Shown here: positions 8,264-15,277 of the stretch, in pieces | How the letters are laid out: every line of letters starts with the position of its first letter | Numbering within the stretch: the stretch's first letter is position 1 | Assembly (NCBI GenBank): GCA_903900705.1 | Contig: CAIUOG010000142.1 | Coordinates: forward strand, 1 to 57,491 | Source: an uncultured Acidobacteriia bacterium | Lineage (GTDB): Bacteria; Acidobacteriota; Terriglobia; Bryobacterales; Bryobacteraceae | Direction: 5' to 3' | Length of the DNA: 57,491 nucleotides | The notes under the pieces: generated by a model | Told to the model about the DNA's origin: nothing | The model's input: the letters and a program-made list of their open reading frames with translations, nothing else | Database searches by the model: none | Program-made: the position numbers and the translations under genes

Positions 8264-8682
8264 GCTTCCACCCGGCGGAACGTCGGCTGCTTCTGCTCGT
8301 CGGTCACCAGCAGCTGCCCGCACGCGCACCGTGTTTCCTTCGGGCGCTGCTCGTTGTTCTGAATGCTGCCGCGCGTGGTCTTGCCGCACGCCCCGCACGT
8401 CGCCACAAAACGAATTCGCCCCCAGGAGGGCAACGGTTTCCCCTCCGGCGACTCGAACACATAGCTCGCCCGCTGCCGCCCGCCTTCCGTTACCACCTCG
8501 CGGGCAAACATCCGGCCCGGAAACGCATGGCCCTGCCCGCGGCACACCGCTCCCTCGCGCGTGAAATCAATCGTGCGATCCGTCTTTTCGCACACCGGGC
8601 AGAATGTCGCGACTTCCACGGTCTCCGCGAAATCCACCGCGGTTCCGGCGTACAACAGCAACTCTGCCCCGATTTGCGTCAT
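8260..8682 (-). CDS. Zinc-ribbon protein of unknown function
   Basis: 140 aa soluble protein that I do not recognise as a named family. Cysteines occur in pairs typical of zinc binding: C28xxC31, C47, C96xxC99, C119xC121, with a charged linker between the two halves. No signal peptide or membrane segment. The start codon overlaps the stop of the upstream gene at 8679-9413 as ATGA, so the two are almost certainly translated together. It converges on cysE, sharing three bases at the stops. It might bind nucleic acid or serve as a chaperone or antidote for its partner; nothing in the sequence decides this. Confidence 0.65.
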   Translation of the reverse strand: MTQIGAELLLYAGTAVDFAETVEVATFCPVCEKTDRTIDFTREGAVCRGQGHAFPGRMFAREVVTEGGRQRASYVFESPEGKPLPSWGRIRFVATCGACGKTTRGSIQNNEQRPKETRCACGQLLVTDEQKQPTFRRVEA

Positions 8683-9413
8683 ACGTTCTGGATATCCACG
8701 TAAAGTCGCGTATTCCCGGGCTTACCCACCCTGGCCTTCGCTTCCACCCTCGCCCGGGTCGTCTCATCCACCTCATCCGGACGGAAATGCCCGGACGAAT
8801 TCGTCACCTTGATCCGCAGCGTGGGCCGTTGCCGGGCCGGCGCGGAGTACGTCGCCCGTAGCGTTCCCGCGCCAATCACGTCCGGATCGTACCCGATCAG
8901 CGCCGGATGCGGCAGTTTCTCCCGCGTCCGGTCCCCCCGGTAAATCGTCGTGCCCATGTGCGCATACATGTGCTCGCGGTTATCACCCACCATCGCCAGC
9001 GCATCGTTATAGCTGTCCATCGTGGCCCCGGACATCCGCTTGTAATCGATGGCGCTCCGGTCATCCTCAATCGCGTCCGCAAGGTCCGCCTGTTTCGCGT
9101 CCAGGCTCGCATACCACGCGGTTCGGATGTTTTTATAGGCCGGATAATCCAGCGTCTCCGCCTCGAAAATATCCGCCCGGTCGCGATGCAGCATATCGCC
9201 CGCCGCCGATTCCGGCCGCGTCAGAATCCGCTGCGCCACCGCGTTTCCCGCCTCCGCATACTCCGTCGATATGGAGCTCAACCGGTGCCCCGCCGGCCGC
9301 GCGCCGCTCACCGTCGCCACCGCCGCCGGAAGCCGCGCCGGTTCCGATATCCGTGTCCCGCCCGCGCCCGTCGCCGGAACCCGAGCCGCCTGCCTCACCC
9401 GATTCGCGAACAT
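8679..9413 (-). CDS. Unknown protein with disordered N terminus and NSSGHF-type C-terminal motif
   Basis: 244 aa, no signal peptide or membrane segment. Residues 1-45 are rich in Ala, Pro, Gly and Arg and likely disordered; a GHRLSSIS element follows at 42-49. The middle (about 75-165) is helical and charged. The C terminus has an R-x-K-V-T-NSSGHFRPDE segment around 200-214. From memory, short leader regions with GH and motifs like NSSGHF/Y-P occur in cargo of contractile injection systems and in polymorphic toxins; that is an impression, not a search result. Followed with a four-base overlap by the zinc-ribbon gene. Upstream lies the cstA/ybdD pair 46 bases away. Confidence 0.6.
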   Translation of the reverse strand: MFANRVRQAARVPATGAGGTRISEPARLPAAVATVSGARPAGHRLSSISTEYAEAGNAVAQRILTRPESAAGDMLHRDRADIFEAETLDYPAYKNIRTAWYASLDAKQADLADAIEDDRSAIDYKRMSGATMDSYNDALAMVGDNREHMYAHMGTTIYRGDRTREKLPHPALIGYDPDVIGAGTLRATYSAPARQRPTLRIKVTNSSGHFRPDEVDETTRARVEAKARVGKPGNTRLYVDIQNV

Positions 9414-9459
9414 GCCAGAAGCATACCATCAAATTCCCGGAAATTCCCCGCGGAATTTC

Positions 9460-9630
9460 TCAGCAGCATTTCGCTTTTTGATACTTCGTGCGAAACCTCT
9501 CGTCGGAAAACCGCCGCCATTCCATCGCCGAATTCTCCACCCCATGCCGCTTCAGATGTCGCGCATAAGCGTTCTGGTCCCCGATCTCCCGCAGCAGCTC
9601 CAGCACCCCGCGCAAAAAACTCCGCAGCAT
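9460..9630 (-). CDS. YbdD/YjiX-family small protein, partner of CstA
   Basis: 56 aa protein read on the minus strand from the ATG at 9628-9630 to TGA at 9460-9462. It begins directly after the cstA stop with no gap. It has an amphipathic N-terminal helix (LRGVLELLREIGDQNAY), a YARHLKRHG segment, a WRRFSDERF segment and a KCC C terminus. E. coli YbdD, encoded next to cstA, likewise ends in a Cys-Cys pair, and the YbdD and YjiX proteins are needed for pyruvate uptake by CstA and BtsT. Size, motif order and position all support the assignment. The terminal vicinal cysteines could bind metal or be redox active. Confidence 0.85.
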   Translation of the reverse strand: MLRSFLRGVLELLREIGDQNAYARHLKRHGVENSAMEWRRFSDERFRTKYQKAKCC

Positions 9631-11670
9631 CTAGAACTCCTCCGCGCGCAGTTGCGTCAGCACAAACGGCGATTCCGAAACCACCACCTCTTCCGAACCC
9701 CGCAGAATTCCATACCAGAGCCGCAGCGAATCGGCCAGAATAATCGCCACCAGAACCAGAAATGTCCCGCAAACCGCGGCATCCAGCTGATTATTAAAAA
9801 TCAGCGTGGCCACCTGCGGCGTGATTTTTCCCTTTTCCAGCGCCGTCACCTGCGCAAGAAAGCCCACGCGCGGCAGCGGCGAGAAAATCTTCTGCCACGC
9901 GGCGGAGAACGTCACCGTCACCAGCCACGTCAGCGGCGCGCACGTGATCCACATATATTTCGGTCCATGCATTTTCAGGATGATCGTCGTCGCCACCGAA
10001 AGCGCAATCGCCGCCAGCAACTGGTTGGCAATGCCAAACAGCGGCCACAGCGAGTTGATGCCGCCCAGCGGATCGCGCACCCCCTGAATCAGAAAGAAGC
10101 CCCACGCCACCACGATCACGGCGCTGGTTCCAATCACGCCCGGCATCCAGCTCGTCCGCCCCAGCGGCTTGTGGATATGCCCCAGCAGGTCCTGCAGCAT
10201 AAAGCGGCCCACCCGCGTGCCCGCGTCGATAATCGTCAGGATGAACAGCGCCTCGAACATGATGGCGAAGTGATACCAGAAGCCCAGCACCGCGTCACCA
10301 CCCCCGCCGCGCGCAAAAATATGCGCCATGCCCAGAGCCAGTGACGGCGCGCCGCCCGTGCGTCCGAACAGCGTCACCTCGCCCACGCTCTTTGCCAGCG
10401 CCTGCATCTGGTCCGCGCCCACCGGGAAGCCCCAGCCGGTAATCGTGGCCGCCGCCGCCGCCGCGGTCTTGCCCACCAGGCCCGGCGGCGAATTCACCGC
10501 GAAGTAGATGCCCGGCTGCAGCGCGCAGCTCGCAATCATCGCCATAATCGCCACAAAACTTTCCAGCAGCATGCAGCCATAGCCCACCGGCAGCGCATGC
10601 GTTTCCCGCGCAATCATCTTCGGCGTGGTGCCGGAAGAAATCAGCGAGTGGAAGCCCGATACCGCCCCGCACGCAATCGTGATGAAGCAGAACGGGAAAA
10701 TCTTCCCCGCAAATACCGGCCCCGTGCCGTCAATGAACTTCGTGAACGCCGGCATCTCCAGCGTCGGCCGCACCGCCAGAATCCCCAGCGCCAGCATCCC
10801 GATCACCCCCAGCTTCACGAACGTGCTCAGATAATCGCGCGGCGCCAGCAGCAGCCACACCGGCAGCGCGCTCGCCAGAAAGCCGTAAATAATCACCGCG
10901 ATCGCCACCGACATGGCCGATAGCGTGAACACCGGCGCCCACTCGGCGGAACCCGCAATCCACTGCCCCCCGAACACCGCCGCAATCACCAGCGCGAACC
11001 CCAGCGCCGAACATTCCAGCACCTTGCCCGGTCGCCAGTAGCGCAGATACAGGCCCATGAACACCGCCACCGGCATCGTCGCCGCAATCGTGAACGTGCC
11101 CCACGGGCTGCCCGCCAGCGCATTCACCACCACCAGCGCCACCACCGCCAGCAGGATGATCATGATCAGCAGCACCGTCACCAGCGACACAAAGCCGCCC
11201 ACCTTGCCAATCTCCTCCCGCGCCATCTGCCCCAGTGATTTCCCGTCGCGCCGCATCGACGCGAACAGAATCACAAAGTCCTGAATCGCCCCGCCCAGCA
11301 CCGCCCCGGAGATAATCCATAACGTCCCCGGCAGATAGCCGAACTGCGCCGCCAGCACCGGTCCCACCAGCGGACCCGGCCCCGCAATCGCCGCAAAGTG
11401 GTGGCCGAAAACAATCCATTTATTCGTCGGCACGTAGTCGTGTCCGTTCTCCAGTCGCTCCGCCGGCGTGGCGCGCTTTGCATCCAGAGCCATCACCTTC
11501 GCGGCGATGAAAGCCCCGTAAAACCGGTACGCCACCAGATACGAACAGGCGCTCGCCAGCACCAGCCAGATGCTGTTAATGTGCTCCCCCCGGCTGGTGG
11601 CGATCACCCCCAGACACGCCGCCGCACCCAGGGCGATCAGGACCCAGACCAAACGCTTCAAAAATGCCAT
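9631..11670 (-). CDS. cstA: Carbon starvation protein CstA family transporter
   Basis: 679 aa polytopic inner-membrane protein with some sixteen hydrophobic segments. Hallmarks of the CstA/BtsT family include [23 protein letters not shown] and [22 protein letters not shown] in the first third, and the [16 protein letters not shown] and [17 protein letters not shown] segments further on. These carriers take up pyruvate (and in CstA's case peptides were first proposed) in symport with protons. It is followed without a gap by the YbdD-like gene, as in E. coli, and preceded 13 bases upstream by a membrane protein of unknown function that is probably co-transcribed. Confidence 0.93.
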   Translation of the reverse strand: MAFLKRLVWVLIALGAAACLGVIATSRGEHINSIWLVLASACSYLVAYRFYGAFIAAKVMALDAKRATPAERLENGHDYVPTNKWIVFGHHFAAIAGPGPLVGPVLAAQFGYLPGTLWIISGAVLGGAIQDFVILFASMRRDGKSLGQMAREEIGKVGGFVSLVTVLLIMIILLAVVALVVVNALAGSPWGTFTIAATMPVAVFMGLYLRYWRPGKVLECSALGFALVIAAVFGGQWIAGSAEWAPVFTLSAMSVAIAVIIYGFLASALPVWLLLAPRDYLSTFVKLGVIGMLALGILAVRPTLEMPAFTKFIDGTGPVFAGKIFPFCFITIACGAVSGFHSLISSGTTPKMIARETHALPVGYGCMLLESFVAIMAMIASCALQPGIYFAVNSPPGLVGKTAAAAAATITGWGFPVGADQMQALAKSVGEVTLFGRTGGAPSLALGMAHIFARGGGGDAVLGFWYHFAIMFEALFILTIIDAGTRVGRFMLQDLLGHIHKPLGRTSWMPGVIGTSAVIVVAWGFFLIQGVRDPLGGINSLWPLFGIANQLLAAIALSVATTIILKMHGPKYMWITCAPLTWLVTVTFSAAWQKIFSPLPRVGFLAQVTALEKGKITPQVATLIFNNQLDAAVCGTFLVLVAIILADSLRLWYGILRGSEEVVVSESPFVLTQLRAEEF

Positions 11671-11683
11671 TAGAAAGAGATTG

Positions 11684-12403
11684 TCAGAACGGGGGAAGGG
11701 AACGCAACAAAGTTCGGGAATCCGTTCCGTCCGGCTGCGTCACCGCATCCACAATCTTTCCCGCCGAATCGAACGCGCCCAGGTACCGGTTGCCTTTCGA
11801 AAGCGCCACCACCAGCCGCCGCCGCGGATAAAACAGCAGCCTGCATTCGCCCCGCGTCTTCTCCGCCGCGGGCAGCCCGAAGCGGCTCACAATGCTCGTG
11901 TAGCTCTCGCCGGCGGCAATGTGTCCCCGTTGCCAGACCTGTTGTTCCCGCGCCAGATCCGCCAGAATCAGGCACCCGATGGCCCCCAGCATAATCGCCG
12001 TCGCCACCTTCACCTTCCGGCGTTTCCCGGCCCCCGGTTCCAGCCGGATATTCACCACCGGAGCACGCCTGCCCGGATGCGGCGCGGGCGTTGGACCATC
12101 ATTCACCGCCAGCGGGAATTCAATCACCGGTCGCCGGTGCGGATACACCGCGCCCTCCCGCCATTCCAGTTCCCGCCGCAGCCCCACAATCACCACCGGA
12201 TGGTCGATGATCGAAATCTCCCCCACGCACGCCCGCGGTATCAGCGCCTCTTCGCCCGTCTGCGTATTCACCACCACCACTTCATTCCAGGTGGCCCGGC
12301 GATACTGCCATTCATTGTGTTCCAGATTGCGGATCGGGGGATAAAACGAGAACCGGCGCGCACCCAGTTCCTGCAGCGGTGTTGGCAGCGGCGCATTCGG
12401 CAT
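11684..12403 (-). CDS. Lineage-specific protein with one transmembrane segment
   Basis: 239 aa. The N-terminal half is soluble, rich in aromatic and basic residues ([52 protein letters not shown]) and looks like a small beta domain. A basic KRRKVK run precedes a single membrane helix (about 138-155), followed by a C-terminal domain with [19 protein letters not shown] and [21 protein letters not shown] that could be an outer-membrane-assembly-like SmpA/OmlA-type fold. I recall similar N-terminal sequences in Solibacter-type acidobacteria but know no function. The ATG at 12403 was preferred over an upstream in-frame ATG at 12517, which would reach the divergent TPR gene. Confidence 0.65.
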   Translation of the reverse strand: MPNAPLPTPLQELGARRFSFYPPIRNLEHNEWQYRRATWNEVVVVNTQTGEEALIPRACVGEISIIDHPVVIVGLRRELEWREGAVYPHRRPVIEFPLAVNDGPTPAPHPGRRAPVVNIRLEPGAGKRRKVKVATAIMLGAIGCLILADLAREQQVWQRGHIAAGESYTSIVSRFGLPAAEKTRGECRLLFYPRRRLVVALSKGNRYLGAFDSAGKIVDAVTQPDGTDSRTLLRSLPPF

Positions 12404-12483
12404 CCCGCGCTCATCATAGCGCGCCCGCTGCCCGGAATCCCGCTGCAATCCCGTTTTCCAGCTATGGCATAATTGGGTCACAC

Positions 12484-12499
12484 GCCCTGCGGACAGGGC
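12484..12499 (+). other. Short hairpin in the 5' leader of the TPR gene
   Basis: GCCCTG, loop CGGA, CAGGGC: a perfect six-base stem ending 20 bases before the ATG of the TPR protein. A CATAAT at 12468-12473 could be its -10 element, which would place the hairpin at the very 5' end of the transcript, where such stems often stabilise mRNA. Promoter and function are inferred. Confidence 0.4.
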
Positions 12500-12519
12500 C
12501 TGCCAGAGGGGTGGCATCC

Positions 12520-13767
12520 ATGAAAAAAGCGGTTCTTTTCAGTCTTTTCGCGGTCCTTACAGGGGCGCCTGCGATGGCGCAGTCCACCGGCACCACCGCC
12601 CCCGGCGGCAGCACTGGCACCGCTCCCAGCGGCGGCGGCGTCACCGGCATCCCCTCACCTGTCCGCTCCCCGTCCCTGCCCTCCACACCCAGCACCAGCG
12701 GTAACTCCCCGAACTCCATCGCCAACCAGCGCCCTATCTTCATCACCGGCAAGGTCATGGCGGACGATGGCTCGCCGCTGCCCATGAACGTCGTCATCCA
12801 GAAGGTCTGCGGCGGCAGCGCCCGCTCCGTCGCCTATACCGATGGCCGCGGCCAGTTCAGCTTCCAGTGGGGCCAGACCCAGGGCTTTCTCCCCGATGCC
12901 TCTGAGTCCGCCGGCGGTCGCTCCTCCGGCGGCTTCGGCAGCGCCCAGTCCGCCGGTGGCCTGAACCCCCTCGCGGGCGATCCCTTCGCCACCCAGTTCA
13001 CCAACTGTGAGATCCGCGCCCAGCTCGCCGGCTTCCGCTCGGACTACGTCAATCTCGCCTCCCGCAATCCCATGGACAATCCCGACGTCGGCTTGATCGT
13101 CCTCCACCGCCTCGGCAACGTCGAAGGCGCCTCCGTCAGCGCCACCTCTCTCGCCGCGCCAAAGGACGCCAAAAAGTCCTACGACAAAGGCCTGCAACTG
13201 CTGCTCAAAAACAAATCCGAAGACGCCGCCAAAGAGTTCGAAAAAGCCGTCCTCGCCTACCCCAAATATGCCGACGCCTGGGTCGGCCTCGGCCAGATCC
13301 GCATGCGCCAAAATGCCTTTGAACCCGCCCGCGCCGCCATGCTCCGCGCCATCGAGTCCGATGCCAAACTCGTCACCCCCTACATCGACCTCGGCCTCAT
13401 GGCCGTCTCCCAGCAGAAATGGGAAGAAGCCGGCCAGTATCTCGATCGTGGCCTCCGCCTCGATCCCATCGACTTCCCCCAGGCCTGGTACGCCGACGCC
13501 GTCGCCAACTACAACCTCCGCAAATTCGACGTCGCTGAAAAAAGCGCCCTCGAAGCCCTCAAACTCGACGTCCGCCACACCAACCCCCGCATCCAGTACC
13601 TCCGCGGCATGATCATGCTCGAACACCGCGACTACACCGGTTCCGCCGAACAACTCCGCGACTATCTGAAATACGCGCCCGCCGCGCCCGACGCCGCCCG
13701 CGTCAAAGAACAACTCGCCCAGCTCGACAAGGTCACCGCCGACACAAAAGAGGCCTCCAAACAATAA
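12520..13767 (+). CDS. Exported TPR protein with carboxypeptidase-regulatory-like domain
   Basis: 415 aa. A signal peptide (KKAVLFSLFAVLTGAPAMA) is cleaved near residue 20. A low-complexity Gly/Ser/Thr/Pro linker follows to about residue 70, then an ITGKVMADDGSPLP ... VAYTDGRGQFSFQ beta-sandwich module (about 72-115) resembling the carboxypeptidase regulatory-like fold, then a Gly/Ser spacer. From about residue 215 on there are at least four tetratricopeptide repeats (ALE/AYPKYADAWVGLGQI, ESDAKLVTPYIDLGLM, RLDPIDFPQAWYADA, YTGSAEQLRDYLKYAP). This architecture is frequent in acidobacteria and probably supports protein-protein contact in the periplasm or on the surface. The ATG at 12520 starts the signal peptide; an open extension upstream lacks one. 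Confidence 0.85.
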   Translation: MKKAVLFSLFAVLTGAPAMAQSTGTTAPGGSTGTAPSGGGVTGIPSPVRSPSLPSTPSTSGNSPNSIANQRPIFITGKVMADDGSPLPMNVVIQKVCGGSARSVAYTDGRGQFSFQWGQTQGFLPDASESAGGRSSGGFGSAQSAGGLNPLAGDPFATQFTNCEIRAQLAGFRSDYVNLASRNPMDNPDVGLIVLHRLGNVEGASVSATSLAAPKDAKKSYDKGLQLLLKNKSEDAAKEFEKAVLAYPKYADAWVGLGQIRMRQNAFEPARAAMLRAIESDAKLVTPYIDLGLMAVSQQKWEEAGQYLDRGLRLDPIDFPQAWYADAVANYNLRKFDVAEKSALEALKLDVRHTNPRIQYLRGMIMLEHRDYTGSAEQLRDYLKYAPAAPDAARVKEQLAQLDKVTADTKEASKQ

Positions 13768-13838
13768 AAAGTTCCGGTACTACACTGTTGAAACCATTTC
13801 ATACTGCCGATGCATCTCTGGAGGTGCAGGAGGTGTTT

Positions 13839-14033
13839 ATGGAAGTTCAGATGAAGGTCCCCGAAGTGAAGACCGCAACAGGCACAGTCCACTGCCCGAT
13901 GTGCACGCACTCCGTCCCCGCGAACGTGGAGTATACGTCGCGCCGGATGAAGGTCGCCGCCGGTCAGAAGTGCCCCCGCTGCTCGGCTTCGCTCGATGTC
14001 GCCGTGGTTCTCTACTTGCGCAACGCGGCGTAA
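13839..14033 (+). CDS. Small zinc-ribbon protein (64 aa)
   Basis: Two CxxC knuckles, C19PMC22 and C45PRC48, separated by 22 residues with a TSRRMKV basic segment: a single zinc ribbon and little else. AGGAGG at 13828-13833 sits six bases before the ATG at 13839 and decides that start over an in-frame TTG at 13788. It lies 71 bases after the TPR gene. Its stop codon is the first three bases of an 18-bp direct repeat. No name can be given; a nucleic-acid-binding or regulatory role is only a guess. Confidence 0.7.
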   Translation: MEVQMKVPEVKTATGTVHCPMCTHSVPANVEYTSRRMKVAAGQKCPRCSASLDVAVVLYLRNAA

Positions 14034-14066
14034 TCCACCAGTCCGGCGTAATCCACCAGTCCGGCG
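14031..14066. repeat. 18-bp tandem repeat, two copies
   Basis: TAATCCACCAGTCCGGCG occurs twice back to back (14031-14048 and 14049-14066) without mismatch. The first copy starts with the TAA stop of the small zinc-ribbon gene, so the duplication repeats the stop. The unit length of 18 keeps frame. Confidence 0.95.
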
Positions 14067-14109
14067 CGATCCGGTCAGACCCGCGTGTGACATAGTAGAA
14101 ATAACGGAT

Positions 14110-14334
14110 ATGAAACGCAAAGCCCCCGTCACACCCGAGGCCGTGATCGCGCCGGAAATTCTGGATGAAGCGAAGCGTTCTCTCGATACCGATCGCGCCA
14201 CGCCCATGGCAAAATGTTCGGTCTGCGGCGGCGACGCGAACCCCAATCCGGTCGAACAGCTCTGCTGGGTCTGCCGCCGCCTGAAGATCAGCGCCTGGCG
14301 CGATGTCGAATCCCAGGTCCCTGCCCAGGAATAG
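14110..14334 (+). CDS. Small zinc-ribbon protein (74 aa)
   Basis: The N-terminal half (VTPEAVIAPEILDEAKRSL) is probably helical. The C-terminal half has C36SVC39 and C52WVC55, with GGDANPNPVEQL between them, a compact treble-clef-like or ribbon zinc site. ATG at 14110. It follows the other small zinc-ribbon gene on the same strand, 43 bases after the first tandem repeat, and its own last codons and stop lie in a second, different 18-bp tandem repeat. The final residues (VPAQE) are therefore repeat-encoded. Function unknown; a pair of unlike small zinc proteins may point to one regulatory unit. Confidence 0.65.
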   Translation: MKRKAPVTPEAVIAPEILDEAKRSLDTDRATPMAKCSVCGGDANPNPVEQLCWVCRRLKISAWRDVESQVPAQE

Positions 14335-14368
14335 GTCCCTGCTCAGGAATAGGTTCCTGCTCAGGAAT
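14315..14368. repeat. 18-bp tandem repeat, three copies
   Basis: Units AGGTCCCTGCCCAGGAAT (14315-14332), AGGTCCCTGCTCAGGAAT (14333-14350) and AGGTTCCTGCTCAGGAAT (14351-14368) differ by one base stepwise. The first supplies the end of the plus-strand zinc-ribbon gene; the last contains the TGA stop (read on minus, 14361-14363) and final codons of the convergent cyclodeaminase-family gene. Confidence 0.95.
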
Positions 14369-15275
14369 AAAGTCGTTCATAAACGTAGGCCGCCACTGCC
14401 ACATCCTGAGCCGCCAACCCGTTCGACTTAAAAATCGTAATCTGCTCCGCCCCTGTGCGCTTCGCCGCATACAGTTCCACCGCCCGAAACGCAGCCCCCG
14501 GCCTCTCGCTCAGCGGAATCATCAGATCCCCGCTCTCCAGATACGCGTCCTCCACCGAATCCACCGCCACCACATCCGCGATATCCATCACCAGCTCGCT
14601 CGGCAGTTCCCGCTTAGTCGTCCAGTTCGACCCCATCGCGTTGATGTGCGTGCCCGGTGAAATCCACCCCGCCTCCAGCACCGGCTCTTTCGAACCCGTC
14701 GCCGTCACCACAATCCCCGCCTCTTCCACCGCTTCCCGCGCCGTTTCCGTCGCCCGCGCGTTCAGCCCGAACTTCTCCGCGCACCGCCGCGCAAACTCCC
14801 CGCGACGCTCCGCCTTCCGGCTCCACACCCGCACTTCCCGCAGCTTCCGCACCACCGAAATCGCGGCAATCTGCGTCTCCGCCTGAAAGCCGCTGCCAAT
14901 CACCCCCAGCACGTCCGCGTCTTCCCGCGCCAGATACTTCGTCGCCACCGCGCTCGCCGCGCCCGTCCGGATCTGCCCCAGATGATTCGCCTCCACCGTC
15001 GCCAGCGGCATCCCATCGGCCGACCGGTACAGCAGGAACGTGAAATGCGCCCCCGTCTTCGGGTTGCTCGAATACACCTTGATGCCGAAATACCCCGTAT
15101 TCCCCGCCGCCATGTAATGCAGAATCGACCCCGCGCCGCCCGGCGTCATCACGCGCCGCCGCGGATGGTTCACCGCCTCGCCATCCCGCAACTGCCGGAA
15201 GCACTCATCCACCAATTCCACCGCCCTCGGCATCGTGAGCGTCTCAATCACCTGCTGTTCCGTGATGAATTTCAT
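14361..15275 (-). CDS. Ornithine cyclodeaminase / mu-crystallin family protein
   Basis: 304 aa NAD(P)-dependent enzyme. The N-terminal lobe has FGIKVYSSNPKTG and the substrate-binding RTGAASAVATKYLA. The Rossmann lobe starts with GVIGSGFQAETQ (about 124-135), and the helix WSRKAERRGEFARR follows. HINAMGSN and DSVEDAYLESGDL complete the family pattern. Members include ornithine cyclodeaminase, alanine dehydrogenase of the archaeal type, and ketimine reductases; sequence alone does not choose. The gene starts two bases downstream of the ABC-F stop, so the two are probably one transcript. Its 3' end falls within the three-copy tandem repeat. Confidence 0.88.
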   Translation of the reverse strand: MKFITEQQVIETLTMPRAVELVDECFRQLRDGEAVNHPRRRVMTPGGAGSILHYMAAGNTGYFGIKVYSSNPKTGAHFTFLLYRSADGMPLATVEANHLGQIRTGAASAVATKYLAREDADVLGVIGSGFQAETQIAAISVVRKLREVRVWSRKAERRGEFARRCAEKFGLNARATETAREAVEEAGIVVTATGSKEPVLEAGWISPGTHINAMGSNWTTKRELPSELVMDIADVVAVDSVEDAYLESGDLMIPLSERPGAAFRAVELYAAKRTGAEQITIFKSNGLAAQDVAVAAYVYERLYS

Positions 15276-15277
15276 GG

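Noticed and set aside
9395-9772. Minus-strand frame between the unknown protein and cstA
   Set aside because: Gly/Ala-rich shadow; the neighbouring frame encodes the YbdD-like protein with its KCC ending.
14031-14368. CRISPR array
   Set aside because: Repeats are contiguous with no spacers, and the two arrays have unrelated units.
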